Shown: positions 11,641-23,689, counted from the stretch's first letter. The stretch: DNA of 64,000 bases from Mytilus californianus (GCF_021869535.1 NW_026262593.1:56223318-56287317); one strand, 5' to 3'. The notes: generated by a model from the letters alone, not told the origin. Numbers and translations are program-made.

Positions 11641-12339
11641 TTTTAAAAAAGATACTGAAATTATAAGAAACAATCCACAATTTTGGTTTATACACATAAT
11701 ACTATTAAATTATGCAACAATAAATAATGATTGAGGATTTATATGGCATTTGTGTTTCTTAGTTTATTGGTTTGGCCATGATTGCGTATCATTATTAGAT
11801 AAAATTGGAGATTACCAAGTTGAACTTGCTCTTGTCTTTTTCCATTGTTAATTCATTAGAATGTACATAATATGACAACTTCTTTTACATTAAACAACAA
11901 CACAAATATATATGAATTTTGTTCTCTCTCCTTTATGTTGTTTTATTCACTCGCTCAACATGTTTCATTAGAACATATTTAGGAAGAGTGGAATATATTC
12001 GTCCATGTTACCCTTTAGATGAAGAACGACAGTCCTAACGTTACTATTGCATAAGGTGTCTTACAGATTGGCGCAACGATTAATTTTAGATTAGAAATTC
12101 GAAATTCGAAAATATGTGCGCATTATTGTTATATGAAATATGCATACATTGTTGGAAGATATACAATTTATTGTAAGATAAGAAACAGATAGGAAAAGTG
12201 AGACTCGCTGATTGTGCTTCTTGTACTATATGGATTAAACAAATTATATATTTTTTGACTTCATAAATATACTGTTTTATCCTGCATATATATATTCACG
12301 CTTACATGTTTAGACGTAAGTCGTTCATAACGAAACTTT

Positions 12340-12445
12340 GACGAGGAACATGATTTATTTACACTTCCGGAGAACCTAAGATCACGTCCAGTTTTTGGTG
12401 GGGTTGGTTTTCCTCAGTCTTTAGTGTTTATGTAGTGTTTAAATC
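12340..12445 (+). repeat. eroded RT-element tail inside the duplication
   Basis: Reads like the PLE tail box 'cttccggagaacctaagatc', then 'gtttttggtggggttggttt' and 'cctcagtctttag'. The same relic is at 31360-31450 in copy 2, so the insertion predates the duplication. Confidence 0.6.
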
Positions 12446-12844
12446 TAGAATGCATTTGAATTCATCAGTACTGCCAGGTATTATAAATAAATCTATTTTT
12501 CTTTTTTTAACGACTTCTTTGTAATGCAATTTACTAAAAAGCGGCTTGCGAATCTCTCACCAAAATCAGACATAGGTATAATGAATATCTACTAGTGCAA
12601 TATAATATTAATCTTAAATTTGTTTTAATTTTGAATCAGATAATCAAACATTGAATTAAAGATGTTCCATCGACCGTTACACATGCTTTAATAATCGTCA
12701 AAGTCCCAACTATATGCTATCTTCTTATGTTTAATTATTGTTTCTTTCTTCAAAGGTGTCTTTCAGTATATCATTTGTGCTTGATGCTTTTAATAGCACA
12801 GGTTTCATAATGGTTTCTGTTCTTTTGGTTTTATTTTTTCTTAA

Positions 12845-13160
12845 ATCTCAAAAAATTCATGAAACCTGAAAATTTGTGAAATGTAAATCTATTTGAAAGA
12901 TCCCAAAAATGATTGTTTAAGGAAATAAGCAAAATCATTTCACCAGAAATTAGTATAATGAAACAAAATCTAAGATTTTTATCATAAAATCTCTGAATTC
13001 AGGAAACATGCCTTTTTTATGTTAATCTATTTGAAAGATCACAAATTAAAATTTCTCAAAAAAACAGGAAACCGGAAAATTTGTCAAATGTAAATCTATT
13101 TGAAACATCACAAACTTATTTGTATAAGGGAACTGTAAAATTTCATTACCAGAAATTAGT
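12845..13160. repeat. diverged tandem repeat, about 100-145-bp units
   Basis: About three units built on 'tcatgaaacctgaaaatttg', 'aaatctatttgaaagatcac' and 'ccagaaattagtataatga'. The corresponding region of copy 2 (31840-32900) has roughly twice as many units. Confidence 0.65.
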
Positions 13161-16100
13161 ATTTTGAGCCAAACGCTATTACCTTAAGGATGGGTTATAT
13201 TAATATTACCCAACACATATACTGAATAAGTTGAAGTATTTAAAATCACTCATGACAAACATATTTCTAATATCTTAGTCAAAAGCTGTCTTTAAAAATA
13301 AAGTGCATCAAAAACTGAAAAACAAATTCGATGTAGCATTCTATTTATAAAAAATATCATTGCTGCTGATCTCTTTGATTCTACTAGTCTAAAGTTTGTA
13401 AAATGCATAACCCACCATTCAGTGCACAATCTGTCAAACATGAGCTCTTAAAAGCGTCTTGCGTATTTCCTATACAAAGACGCAAACTGAATTATTTTTT
13501 CATTTAACTCTATTGAACCAGACGTAAATAAAGAAAAAAATAATTTTCCTTCAATATTATAGACAGAAAAATATCAAGATATACATATGTCCTATGTCCA
13601 TCATATAACAAGAGACCTCAACATCATTCAAGACTAAGAAGATTATAAACTTTGAAGGAAACGGATCGTAGGAAACAACATATCTATCCTGTGATAAATG
13701 ATATTTCTAAAAACAAAAGTATTGTCAAACAGTTAATAAGAATTATTGCTTAAAATAAATCAACGTAATACATACTTTGTACAAAGGGGTTGTCAAATAT
13801 GTCTCATCACTGCAAACTATACACTCAGCATCCGTGTTCCGTTATCTCCTGCGCTTTAAAAATACTTCAATGGTTACAGACTGTTATCTTTACCCCTCAT
13901 CAAGATTTATATTTCGTATCACACTGTACAGGATTTGATATGATTTAGTGATACAATAAACATGATAAATGCATTTATTTGGTTGGTCTATCCTGAAATG
14001 CGTGGCGAAATTGTGACTTTTGCATGTCAATGATGACTTCAAAAGGTCGCAGCGGACTTCTTTTCCCCCTAGAAAACGAAATTTTTAATTCTTCAATAAA
14101 ATACACAAACCTCTCCCGTGATAAACCTGAAATTTGAACGTGTAAAAATCTTAAAATCGTTAAAAATGTTAACAGTGGTCTAGGTTTATGACACAATACT
14201 ATGATTACGGTAAGCGGACTCATATTTAAATTGAAGGTTGTGGAAACCAAATAATTCACCAGGAAAAAATAAATATAGTCTGAAGCCAAATTAAAACGTT
14301 TCTTTTCTTTTTCTGTTCAGGGGGCATTTTTCAAGATCACATCTTAGGAACTATTGCTGAGGACTTTGATCTATGACTAAATCATTATCCGTTGACAAAT
14401 TATAACATTATCAAGAAAATAAGCTGCCAACTCCCTCAGACTAAGTTGACTCTAGATGAATTCGGCGATTCTTTCAAGGTCCTTTTCGGTCATATAGTTC
14501 CTCGGGACTTCAGGTGAATATACATCCTTGGCTTTCGATTCGAAAGTTTTTATAAAGGTGAATTTATAAAAAGCACTTCGAACGGTCTGAAGATAATTAT
14601 AGTATTAGTATTATTCTCACTTTGCACAGAATATACATCATGAAAACCATGCGATTACTTTGAACAAGAGTAAAATCCAGACAAACGCTCCGGATGCAGA
14701 CATGTATCAGTATTATGTTCATCTACTGTAAAAAACAGCAAATGTTATCAAGTGAAGGATGATATAATTCTTTATCAGCAGGTAAAATAAGTCGAGCTTT
14801 CATTCAGTAACGCCGAAAATCTTTAAAACAGTATAAAGTATTTTTTTTTTTTCATTTTTTTTTTAATTTATGTTGAACATAATTCTTTTTTGTCTGTATT
14901 TGGTTCTACAGTATGTTCATTCATGCACGTATTGTTATTTACTGTTCGAGAGTTTAAAATTGATGGCTTGAGATGTACAAAAAAAATAACTCGTTTTAAC
15001 TTGTCACATTTTAATGTGCCTGTCTAACGTAAAAATATTCATCAGTAATTTTTCTGCGGTCAAATCTAAATTATTTTCCCGTTGTTTGCAGGACTATTTC
15101 TGTTTCATATTCACAACTTCCACAACCTGTTGATTATTTAAAGTTTGATATATCGTCTAGACACGTGTCTTTTAAAGAATAAAGCATTTCCTATCAAGAT
15201 GTTTTTTTTTTGTTATTTCAGTCGTAGGCTTGCTGTTTATCCGACATCTCATTTTGTTTATTTACTATAGACAAGACCACTCACTACATGCTTTTAAATC
15301 GAAAATATTCAAGTTATTGGTTCATGTTCAAGTAGCTTTAAAAGTATAATAACATATAATTTATTCAAACCGCACTTATTAACAATCAACGAGTATCTTA
15401 TTCAAAAATGAAACAAAATATTAAATATTTTACAATTCCGTAATTTTACAAGAAAGACTGGTTGGTAAGGATCAACATCAGGGAAAATATGGAAAGTTTG
15501 GATGATATGCGAACCTGTGACAATGTGGATAATTACTTTGTGAGATAGCATTGTTAAAATACTACACAACATACGTGTCTAGTAGTCTATATTCATATCA
15601 TATTAACAAGTTACGTCCTGATTATGCATGTAATATTCTGCCCTTGTCACGACGAACAATAAGTCAATGAATTTTAGACCCTTTATTGGCTAAGACTGCT
15701 AAGACTGCACATGTTGCAATAAATTCACCAGAAATTCAAAACCGTTAACGTCAGATGTTAAGATATATTTTACCGGATTTCGTTTTAATATAAAAGACTT
15801 AGGAAACGAGTTTCTAGTGATTATTATATTAAAGAAATTATTAAACCAATGATTGCATGTATAGTATACTAAGTTCTCTTTTATTTGTTTTTGGATTGGT
15901 TTCGAATTTCCTTCTTTTAATATATAGAAATTAACATTTGCAAAACAAAACCCAAATTATCATGTGTTCAACTCATCTTGTATACAAATTGAGATGCGGC
16001 GTTGTTTTTGTAGTAAGCATTGAACCTTGTCACGTGTTTGATATAGATGCGGCTGACATTAACCATGCACACGTTTTAACGTGTTCAAAAGACAGGGTGT

Positions 16101-17030
16101 ACGTGCATTAATGTCGAATAATTGGTCACAATAATGTTTTGAATAACCAATGCAAGTTCTAAAAAGAAATTTTTTCCCCCAGGATTCAATTTATATATGT
16201 GATATATCATTGACTTCATGTATGCCACTTGATTGTTTTTTGTTATGGAAGAAGTACATTTGTGGCGTACGGGAGGTAACTCTTGATATCCATTTCATAT
16301 GAAATGCCTATGGTACATAGAAATAGAACTGTCGCACCGAAAAACATAAAATGAAAAATCAAAGGCCAATTTCATGTTTTTGTCACATTGTTTCTGACTA
16401 TCTAAGCTGTGTTTAAGCAAGTTTATGTATGAATTTGTAGATTTTATTTAGTGTTTCAGGATTATGCAAGCAAATTTGAAAAAAAAAATGTATTTAAGAG
16501 CAAAACATGACTTATTGATACATACGTATTTATCATTTGAACGAATTCTTGTCACAAGTGTTTGTCTGATTTAAAAGACAGTCATTAAATAACTAGAGCC
16601 GAAAAAGCAAGAAAATCCGGAATTAACCCGTCAACGGTAACACGGGTAACAAATAAAATTCAAAAATATACTGTTAATACCCTTCGCCGCCAAGCGATAA
16701 TGGAAAGGTTATTATATGGAATACATACAAATATTCTTTAGAGCAGGTCAAATCAGAATATTGGTCGTCCTCGCCTGTTGGATCGTTTATCTTATTTTGT
16801 TTTTAATAAAAATTCTTTTCAGAGTCCGAACGTGCTGTGCACATTGGCAATGATCTCTAACAAAAGACACATCATTTGCATGCGTTTGGAACTAAATAAG
16901 GTCGAACTATTGTTTTGTAATTTATTGATGTTATAGTTTGTTACTGGTGTTTAGGGTTTTATTTTTACTAAATTAAAACAAAGTGATTGCGAATACGAAT
17001 ACTTATTCAATATACCATTCTCGGACATTA

Positions 17031-17489
17031 AAAGAGATAAAAATTTTATTTCAATATTTTTAACCGATAAGATCAAAATCGTAACTCATGCCTCTTTATA
17101 TTTATTAACAATTCTGTCCAATTTTGAGAAATGAAAAGCTAAACATTATGTATAGACAATAGTATTTAGGTAAAAAAATCTCTTAAAACCTCTTTTTTTT
17201 TCTTTCAGTCGTTTGGTTATTGTCTCATTGACATTCTTCATATTTCCTTTTATTCGTATCTCTTATTTGCAATTAACGAAACTTATTGTCCGTGGTATAA
17301 ATGTTGCAATCTTTGTTAATTGTATTTGCAGCTTCCCTCTACGAGAACTTTTTTCCTCGGTTTTGTCTCATGGCAATGTAGTGCTCGACAAATGGTATTT
17401 ACATCGGTTTCAACTTGATTATTTATTTATTTATTTAGTGTTTTGTTTTAATTCAGATTCTTTTCTTTTCTTTTATTTTTTATCGAATA
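17031..17489. other. gene-free stretch
   Basis: AT-rich. It contains one copy of the short dispersed motif 'tttcagtcgtttggttattg' followed by 'tctcattgacattcttcata' near 17205-17260, also seen near 15215, 35045, 47275 and 56020. The 110-aa ORF covering it is a repeat shadow. Confidence 0.55.
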
Positions 17490-17730
17490 TCTATGTCACA
17501 GATAACCACGGATATGTCCCAATGGTCGTAACCTTTCTTCCTTGATTTTGACATCAACAAACGAGAAGGATTTGTACTAATCATGAGCAACACGACAGGT
17601 GTTACATGATTCTTTACAGCCTTCTAAGAGCACATTAGATCAGATTATGTGTAGTGTTTGTAGAATGTTGTTTGTCTTTTTGTCATTTATATTTTTTGGT
17701 ATGGCGTTGTCTTTGATTCATGCATTTTGA
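17490..17730 (+). repeat. Penelope-like element tail, degraded
   Basis: Landmarks in tail order: 'accacggatatgtcccaa' followed by 'tggtcgtaac', then 'catgagcaacacgacaggtg' with 'ttacatg', then 'tttgtctttttgtc' and 'atggcgttgtc'. The central 'cttaccc..ccggagcacc' box is replaced or deleted. Confidence 0.6.
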
Positions 17731-18249
17731 ATATCTCGCTGGAATCTTTCGATTCTTTCTTATCTACGTTATTTAAATGAGTGTTAATGCTAAAAACCTT
17801 ATGTTATCGCTGCAGACTTATGGATATTGTTAGGTGCTGTTTCATTGATTAATACTGAACTTCTCCGTTTATAATATATATATATGTTAAGTTTAAAATT
17901 CCTTTGTGCTTATCGATAAGTCTTATTCGCAGCAGTCATATCTGGTGCTAAAAAACATAATAAAACCATGCAGTGAAGAATAATTTTATCAAGCGTATTA
18001 ATTTTAACATAATGCATTAACTTAGTCTATTACATGTAAGCAGCATTGGCGTCATTTGTATGTTAGTAATGACCTTGGATTTTAATATTGCCGGTTATCA
18101 ACACTTTTTAATCATCCCAACTAGACGAAATATCAAAGCCCTTGTTGAAATTGTCACATAAACAGAGGCTCAGGACACCGCAGGGATAACAACAATCATA
18201 AGCCGTACAAAAAACCAAACAATATCATTGCTAAAAACAGAAACATACG

Positions 18250-18600
18250 AAATAAACAAGCTTCTACTTACAACTATACATAAAGACTGTGCAAGACAAT
18301 ACCTATGAAGAAACAAAAGTGATCCCATGTGTTCAAAAGGGCAAGCAGATCCTGTTCCACAGATGTCACACGTTGTCTTGCTTACTTGGGACATATTCGT
18401 GGTCATTTGTGAAACAGATATTCCATAACGGTCAACCAACTTGTGATGGCGTCCGAAAAAATTTTGAAGGAGTGATTTCGACTTCACCACGCTTGGTCTA
18501 ATAGCTTCTTTGTGAGCAGCAACCCTCTATCAAATAAATCATGATAGGAAACGCAAGCCCTGGAATATCGTATCAACTAGGAGATACATGTCCATATTGA
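18250..18600 (-). pseudogene. Penelope-like RT C-terminus plus start of tail, minus strand
   Basis: The minus strand encodes IRYSRA-like and FDRGLLLTKKLLDQ, then after a frame change VKSKSLLQNFFGRHHKLVDRYGISVSQMTTNM. This matches the FYGRHxxLVDRYGISVSQMTTDM end of this RT family. The tail boxes ('gatctgcttgcccttt') follow. It is a 5'-truncated dead copy without the catalytic core. Confidence 0.75.
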
Positions 18601-18784
18601 TGCGTTGCATAGAAATGGAAATGGAAAGTTAACAATTGGGAAGATTAAATCATCTCTTTTTGTTCTCAACCGACCCTAATTGTCAATTTTAGATGTAAGT
18701 CAAGATGTGAGGCAGAAAAACTGATTTTTATAGTTTGTTCTTACGTTGTGCTGAAACACAACTATCCCAGGTAAGGGAAGGGTT

Positions 18785-19070
18785 GTACGCCGGCAAACAT
18801 GTTGAATTCCGCTACATTCTGTATGTGCCAGTCTATCGTTTGTTGGTGTTTATCATATTTGTTTTTCGTTTGTTGTTTTGTACAAACGGCAGACCAATAG
18901 TTTTTTCGTTTGAAACGTCGGCACTTTTTATAGATTGCTACTCGGTTTGGGCTTTGCCTATTGTTGAAGGTCGTACGGTGATCTGTATTTGCTAAGGTTT
19001 ACGTTATGTGGTCTCCAGTGCAAAGTTGTCTCATTGGCAATTAACCGAAATCTTCTTATTTCATTCATGA
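18785..19070 (+). repeat. dispersed repeat M1 (nearly full length)
   Basis: Order of landmarks: 'gtacgccggcaaacatgttg', 'atcgtttgttggtgtttatc', 'tttttcgtttg', 'gggctttgcctattgttgaa' with 'ggtcgtacggtgatc', then 'aaagttgtctcattggcaat'. About 290 bp, no coding content; the ORFs over it are shadows. Confidence 0.8.
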
Positions 19071-19104
19071 GGGCCAATGTAGATCTATCTATAATAAAGA
19101 GGTT

Positions 19105-19345
19105 ATTTCAATTTTCCAAATGGGAACTTTTATTTCTATGTAGCAATAATTCAGTAGCACCTGTATATCGTGAATATATCTTTTTTTCGTAGAAGTTTGT
19201 TGCTTGTACGAAACACTTGAACTATGGGTTCTTAATGGTGAAGTTGAAATCATCTCGTAACGGTGTTATGGACGACAATATGATTTGGTTGACTATTATG
19301 AAATATCACAATTCACCAGGAATTTGTTTATTTGCTTAAATCACA
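19105..19345 (+). pseudogene. Penelope-like RT C-terminal relic
   Basis: A frame-broken stretch matches the 62050-62290 RT relic: FLCSNNSVAPVYREYIF (compare FLCSNIPAAPAYGVYIF), then 'gggttcttaatggtgaagtt', then degraded GRH..LVDRYGIS coding. A partner relic lies at 53890-54010, at the edge of segmental duplication B, so this insertion is older than that duplication. Confidence 0.65.
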
Positions 19346-19589
19346 ACCTCGTTGTCTTTGCTTATTACCGAGTGCCTTATCAAAATAAACCACATGAAGG
19401 GTGTCATTAAATGCTTACAGTAAATGATTACCCGAGGTCAACCACTGTGTTTTGTCAGGTTTGTTATGCTCAATCTTAGTTTTCTGTGTATTGTTTTGAT
19501 TGACAGCATTTGCAATTCTTGGACAATAACAGTATTAATAAACTTAATTGAATCTGTTTCGGTTTCTCACACATCATAAGCTTTCAAAT

Positions 19590-19655
19590 ATTGATCTTCC
19601 TGATGAAGGTAAATCCAGAAAAGCGCGTCGGACGCATTAAACTTTTAAAGTGTTG
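19590..19655 (+). repeat. short dispersed repeat fragment
   Basis: 'cttcctgatgaaggtaaatc', 'cagaaaagcgcgtcggacgc' and 'attaaac' form a conserved line that I recall from mussel repeats. No structure beyond this is visible. Confidence 0.45.
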
Positions 19656-19924
19656 TTTTCATTTTTGAAATCATGTTAACATCAACGACCTGGTATTTCA
19701 TTTCTCAATCCCATTCTCTGATCACTATTTATTTATTTGAATTGGGAAACAGGACTTTTTTTGTTTTAAACTTTATATTTCGAAAAGTATAAATCGATAT
19801 TTCACATCTTGCATACTGATGCTTTCTTTCTTGTAAGTTAGGTATATAAACGTTATGTTTTATGTCGTAAAATCCGTTTCGTAGGTATCATAAGTAATAA
19901 ATCAACTATATTTGTTGCATGAAA

Positions 19925-20345
19925 CATTTGTGAGGTGTACATGTCAGGGTAGCAGGGTTCATTTGTATTTGACCTTACTTTCATGGTTCATTAGAACATA
20001 GTTGTTTTTGTTGACCAATAGCTTATAGTATAAGAAGCGGACATAACCACGACAACAATGAATTAATGAACAATGAAAAAAAAGTCATGTTCATCAAACA
20101 ATTATTACACACACTAATTACATGCACATGTATATACATTTGCAAAATCGAGGAATGAACCTGACCACTTAATCATAAGGTTGACCAATATACAACGTAA
20201 AGAAACTAAGATCAAAGGAACCTTTTCAGACAGACATATACACTTCATAATAAGGGTGACTTTTTGACCATAGTATCTGATAAACGGACATCAGTGTGAA
20301 AAATAACATTGACTAATGAACTTCTGTATTGTCATTGTTTATTGT
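19925..20345 (+). repeat. dispersed/tandem repeat R2 (downstream of the intact gene)
   Basis: Two or more units of the type 'gttgaccaatagcttatagt', then 'gcggacataaccacgacaac', 'aatgaacaatg' and 'cagacagacatatacacttc'. Copies in the same direction lie at 22860-23120, 54725-55150 and 60300-60440, so R2 brackets both the intact gene and its dead duplicate. Confidence 0.7.
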
Positions 20346-20711
20346 TCCTTATGTTAGAAAATATGGGTATATGAAGCTATTGACCTCTAGAGTACCTAGA
20401 CAATTTATTACAGAAACATCAGTAAAATACAGTTTTATTTAGATTTTCCTTGGTAGCTAAAGGGTGAACTGTAATTTATTGTGTTTTTTTCCTTTAATAT
20501 GGGTCGACGAGAGGGCTGTTTTTTTTTTATAATTTACAGTGGTGCTATTGTTGAAAATCGTAGGTCGTCTTCTAGATTTATTTCTATTTTTCGTTGTGAT
20601 GCTGTTTTAATGAGGCAGCAGGTACATATCAAATGTATGCATCAAATATCCAATACATTCATATCTATATGAAGTTAAGTTTCAAATATACTGCCTTACT
20701 GTCAATCAGCG

Positions 20712-20717
20712 TTTATT
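20712..20717 (-). terminator. poly(A) signal of the B-box gene
   Basis: AATAAA on the minus strand, about 50 nt past the TAA stop. The same hexamer in the same context is kept at 56121-56126 downstream of the dead duplicate, which supports function and implies a very short 3' UTR. Confidence 0.6.
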
Positions 20718-20768
20718 CACAACAGTCGATATTTCTTTTTCGGAAGATTTAATAGCTGCTGTCATGAG

Positions 20769-22457
20769 TTAGTTTGTAATTTTGTACATGAAACATTGTC
20801 CTGATTCATTACAGACAAGTAGCATGTCTCTTTTATGGTTGTAATGGATTGCCCTTGGGTGTTGTAACCCATCCTCCCTGGTAAGCAACAGTCTAGACTC
20901 ATTCCCATCAGATTCAATCACAATGACCTTATTGGCGTTCCTACATGTCACGAAAATATCTCCATATGCAGCGTTTGTTATACCAAATGGATAGTCTAAT
21001 GTTTCACAATTGAATTTCCACTTAGCGCTTCCATTCAAATCAGAACAGTATACAACATCATGTGAGTGTGCTGCATAATAAATCTTGTCGTTCATTACTG
21101 AACAGTATGTTGCAGCATTCGTTTGTAATACGGTCGATAAGACATTGCCAGATAAATCTACGATTAATATTTTTTTGCCACTGACACAAACGACGAGTTT
21201 TTCTTCTATACAACAAATCCCATAACAGTTTCCATTTAGAAGTATTGTCTGTTTTATCTTGGATGTGTTTACGTCTACCATAATAATAAGTTTCTTTTCA
21301 AGCACTGTGAACGCTACTGTATTTGGGTCTACTATAGTAAGGTCTAACGGTCTATCTTCAAATTTTATCTCTTTGTTTAAAGAACAATCTTCATTCATTA
21401 CAATAAGTCTTTTGTTTACTTCATTACAATCGCAAAATACAATACGTCCGTCCTCAAACATTACACATCCTGTTATCGTGCATTCTGACTCACCCTTCGG
21501 TATGTCAAATGAACGATTTGTGGAAAGTTTAATTCTTCTAATAAACTGCGACGATGGGAAAAATAGCGCTTGTCCTTGTTGTTCTTTCCATAAAACAAGT
21601 TTCGGCGGTTGTAAAAAAATAACCTCCAACTTCCCAAACTCGGATATATCTGTTTCTAACGTATCTAGCAATGGATTCATTTCTATTTGTATACCAACAT
21701 TAGCCATACTCTGGTCACTTTGAGCTGATCTTACTTCCCTCTCTTGATTTTCAATCTCTCGGATCCATTTATTTACACCAAGAAAAGTCTGAAAATTGGA
21801 CGCATGGTTCTTCGTTTTCTCCAAACCATTCGCTATTTCATCAACATTTGCTTTCATTTTTCCGAGTTTTTCAACTAGGCGATCGATGCCATCTCCTTGT
21901 CGTCTTTCATTTGCCCCAAGCGTATTCAGCAGTGCATCTTGTATTGTGTCTAAATGTGTGTTTATTGTTTTTCGGACACGTTCAACCTCGTTAATAATTG
22001 TCTTTCTTTGACCTTTTAAATTCGATTTATTGTCTAATTTTTCTTGAATTATTTGGCTTATAACTTGACTCAAGTCTTTCACTCTGTCCTCTAAATCGAC
22101 GAACGCTGCAGACGACTTCACTCCGTCAACTACTTCCGGTAATGGTTTTAGTTCGCGGCAGTCTTTGTGGTTTTCTGAAATACATCGTGTACAGCAAGGT
22201 TCGCTATGAACAGAACAGTAAAAATCCAGCTTTTGACTATGATCTTCACATTCCAGCTTGATGTCGGCAATATATAGTGGTAATTCTTGATAATTTTCAA
22301 TTGCTATTGTCTTGTGGTTTTTTGTCGCTTTCTGTGTCCGATGTCTTGGTTCGCAATCTTTACATATCGCCTCTTCACATTCGGAACACCAAACGCTGGC
22401 AGATTTTGTAACATGCAGGTTCAGGCAAATATCGCACGTTGGATATTTTGTTGCCAT
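20769..22457 (-). CDS. RING-less double B-box, coiled-coil, beta-propeller protein (TRIM-like), intact, 562 aa
   Basis: Single-exon open frame from ATG 22457-22455 to TAA 20771-20769. Residues 8-48 form a B-box1 finger (C8, C11, C24, C27, C32, C35, H39, H48). Residues 70-100 form B-box2 (C70, H73, C81, H84, C89, C92, H97, C100). Residues about 115-250 are charged and heptad-rich, so a coiled coil that should mediate oligomerisation. Residues about 310-562 show repeated beta-strand blocks (for example EDGRIVFCD, EKLVVCVSG, NDKIYYAA, GDIFVTCRNANKVIVI, RDMLLVCN) typical of an NHL-like propeller. There is no N-terminal RING, so E3 ligase activity is not supported. Bivalve genomes carry large families of such TRIM71/TRIM56-like proteins, often annotated as innate-immune. 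The start is fixed because paralogues share MAT..PxCDICLN. It is the only undamaged member of four here. Intronless structure suggests an origin by retrocopying or simple duplication. Function is inferred from architecture only. Confidence 0.93.
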   Translation of the reverse strand: MATKYPTCDICLNLHVTKSASVWCSECEEAICKDCEPRHRTQKATKNHKTIAIENYQELPLYIADIKLECEDHSQKLDFYCSVHSEPCCTRCISENHKDCRELKPLPEVVDGVKSSAAFVDLEDRVKDLSQVISQIIQEKLDNKSNLKGQRKTIINEVERVRKTINTHLDTIQDALLNTLGANERRQGDGIDRLVEKLGKMKANVDEIANGLEKTKNHASNFQTFLGVNKWIREIENQEREVRSAQSDQSMANVGIQIEMNPLLDTLETDISEFGKLEVIFLQPPKLVLWKEQQGQALFFPSSQFIRRIKLSTNRSFDIPKGESECTITGCVMFEDGRIVFCDCNEVNKRLIVMNEDCSLNKEIKFEDRPLDLTIVDPNTVAFTVLEKKLIIMVDVNTSKIKQTILLNGNCYGICCIEEKLVVCVSGKKILIVDLSGNVLSTVLQTNAATYCSVMNDKIYYAAHSHDVVYCSDLNGSAKWKFNCETLDYPFGITNAAYGDIFVTCRNANKVIVIESDGNESRLLLTREDGLQHPRAIHYNHKRDMLLVCNESGQCFMYKITN

Positions 22458-22859
22458 TTTAATACTGAAATTTGTATAAAATTTGCATAACTATATTTTA
22501 TAAGTATATTAAACAACAATAATTCTATTTTATACTATGCACAATACAAATGATGTCAGTAGAGAAGCAAATGATGCGTACCTTTAACGCAGCACTTGGG
22601 TTCACTCCGATCTTTTTGAGATTGGATTAATTAATCTGTAGTTTTCAGTGTAATGATTTAGCCATAACAAAACGATAAAAGAAGGTACATGGTTATGAAA
22701 AAAATTACAGACATACAATCATTCAACATATAAGTTCACATGCTGAAATGTCTCGGCTACTTTTCTGGTTGAATTTATGTAGAGAGTCATAATGACAGAG
22801 GTTTTATTACAAATATCACATAAACTTAACATTTTAATGAGCCAAGTTAATGAGCTCTG
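22458..22859. promoter_or_regulatory. 5' flank of the intact B-box gene, duplicated at 59982-60299
   Basis: AT-rich flank with no obvious TATA box or initiator. It aligns with the flank of the dead duplicate ('ttttgtaagcataa' versus 'ttttataagtata', 'tgatgtcagtagag' versus 'ggatgtcaaaaatg', 'aaatgtctcg'). That shows it moved with the gene and may include promoter elements. No specific site can be named. Confidence 0.35.
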
Positions 22860-23120
22860 ACAAACTGACATGTACACCTTATAATTTTGCCATACACTAA
22901 ATATAGTTACATTTTATGTAATCTATTGCTAACAGTATCGAAAAAACGGACGAAACGAAAAAAACTTTACACATTGAATATGAGGTCAAGGTCAAATGAT
23001 ACATACCGGACAGACATGTTCACCTTTATAACATCATACAACTACATTAAGTTGAATTATTTCTTAAGGTATCCGAGAAACGGACTTAACCATAAAAACT
23101 TAACATTGACCAATGAAATG
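22860..23120 (+). repeat. dispersed repeat R2 (upstream of the intact gene)
   Basis: Landmarks 'caaactgacatgtacacctt', 'gaggtcaaggtcaaatgata', 'cggacagacatgttcacctt', 'gagaaacggacttaaccata' and 'aacattgaccaatgaa'. I recall this as a very common bivalve repeat. Same direction as 19925-20345. Confidence 0.75.
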
Positions 23121-23245
23121 TGATAAAAGAAAAGAATTCGAATGTCCCCCGCGTTGCACATATTTCATCTGTACAAGTGCAATAACTAATTTTCAAACTT
23201 TTTATAAATATCTTAGTGAAATGAAGACTTTACTTTTACAAATTC

Positions 23246-23640
23246 TAAGATAGCTTATAAACTTTATAAGATATCTTATAAACTTAATAAGATATCTTAC
23301 ATATTTAAGAAGATATCTCTTAAACTTAATAAGATATCTTATATACTTAAGAAGATATCTTATAAAGTATATAGGATATCTTATAAAGTTTATAAGATAT
23401 CTTACAAAGTATGTAAGATATTTTATAAAAACTAGATTATATAAGATATCTTATATATTTTATGAGTATATAGTATATAAGATATCTCATATAGTTTATA
23501 AGATATCTGATATAATTTATAAAATAATTTATAAATATTTTTTTATATAAGATATCTTATATAGTTTATAAGATATCTTATATGGTTAAAATAATAATAA
23601 ATTAAATGAGATATCTTATAAATTTTGTTAGATATCTTGA
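23246..23640. repeat. palindromic satellite: GATATC centres phased at 21 bp
   Basis: Each unit centres on TAAGATATCTTA. The first eight centres fall at 23270, 23291, 23312, 23333, 23354, 23375, 23396 and 23417 (the last as GATATT), an exact 21-bp period. Further centres occur as 21-bp pairs (23481/23502, 23551/23572, 23610/23631) with another at 23445. Linkers are 'tataaactta'-like. Almost no G or C lies outside the core. No ORF. Confidence 0.95.
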
Positions 23641-23689
23641 TGTTAGAATAAATAGTGAAACGGCTTGCCATACTTTAATGATATCATTA

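Larger units (their letters stand above)
11641..17030. repeat. segmental duplication A, copy 1 (non-coding)
   Basis: This block matches 30714-38410 in the same orientation along its whole length. Anchors: 11650/30728 ('ctgaaattataagaaacaat'), 12020/31025 ('gaacgacagtcctaacgtta'), 13465/33140 ('tatacaaagacgcaaactga'), 14450/34297 ('gttgactctagatg'), 16262/37811 ('tgtggcgtacgggaggtaac') and about 16990/38370. By eye identity is 85-90 percent outside indels. It contains no credible gene. ORF 13975-14289 overlaps nothing recognised and is not kept open in the partner. Copy 1 lacks several insertions present in copy 2 and so looks closer to the ancestral state. Confidence 0.88.
19195..23120. repeat. 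segmental duplication B, copy 1 (contains the intact B-box gene)
   Basis: Collinear with 53890-60560 in the same orientation. Shared order: RT relic, 'gatgctcaatctta' region (19470/54145), cold-spot flank, R2 repeat, gene, conserved AATAAA downstream of the gene, 5' flank with an 'acgataaaag' stretch (22672/60178), and R2 again. Copy 2 is longer mainly because of a 559-bp TIR element and a 2.1-kb element. The matches are more diverged than in duplication A. Confidence 0.75.
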
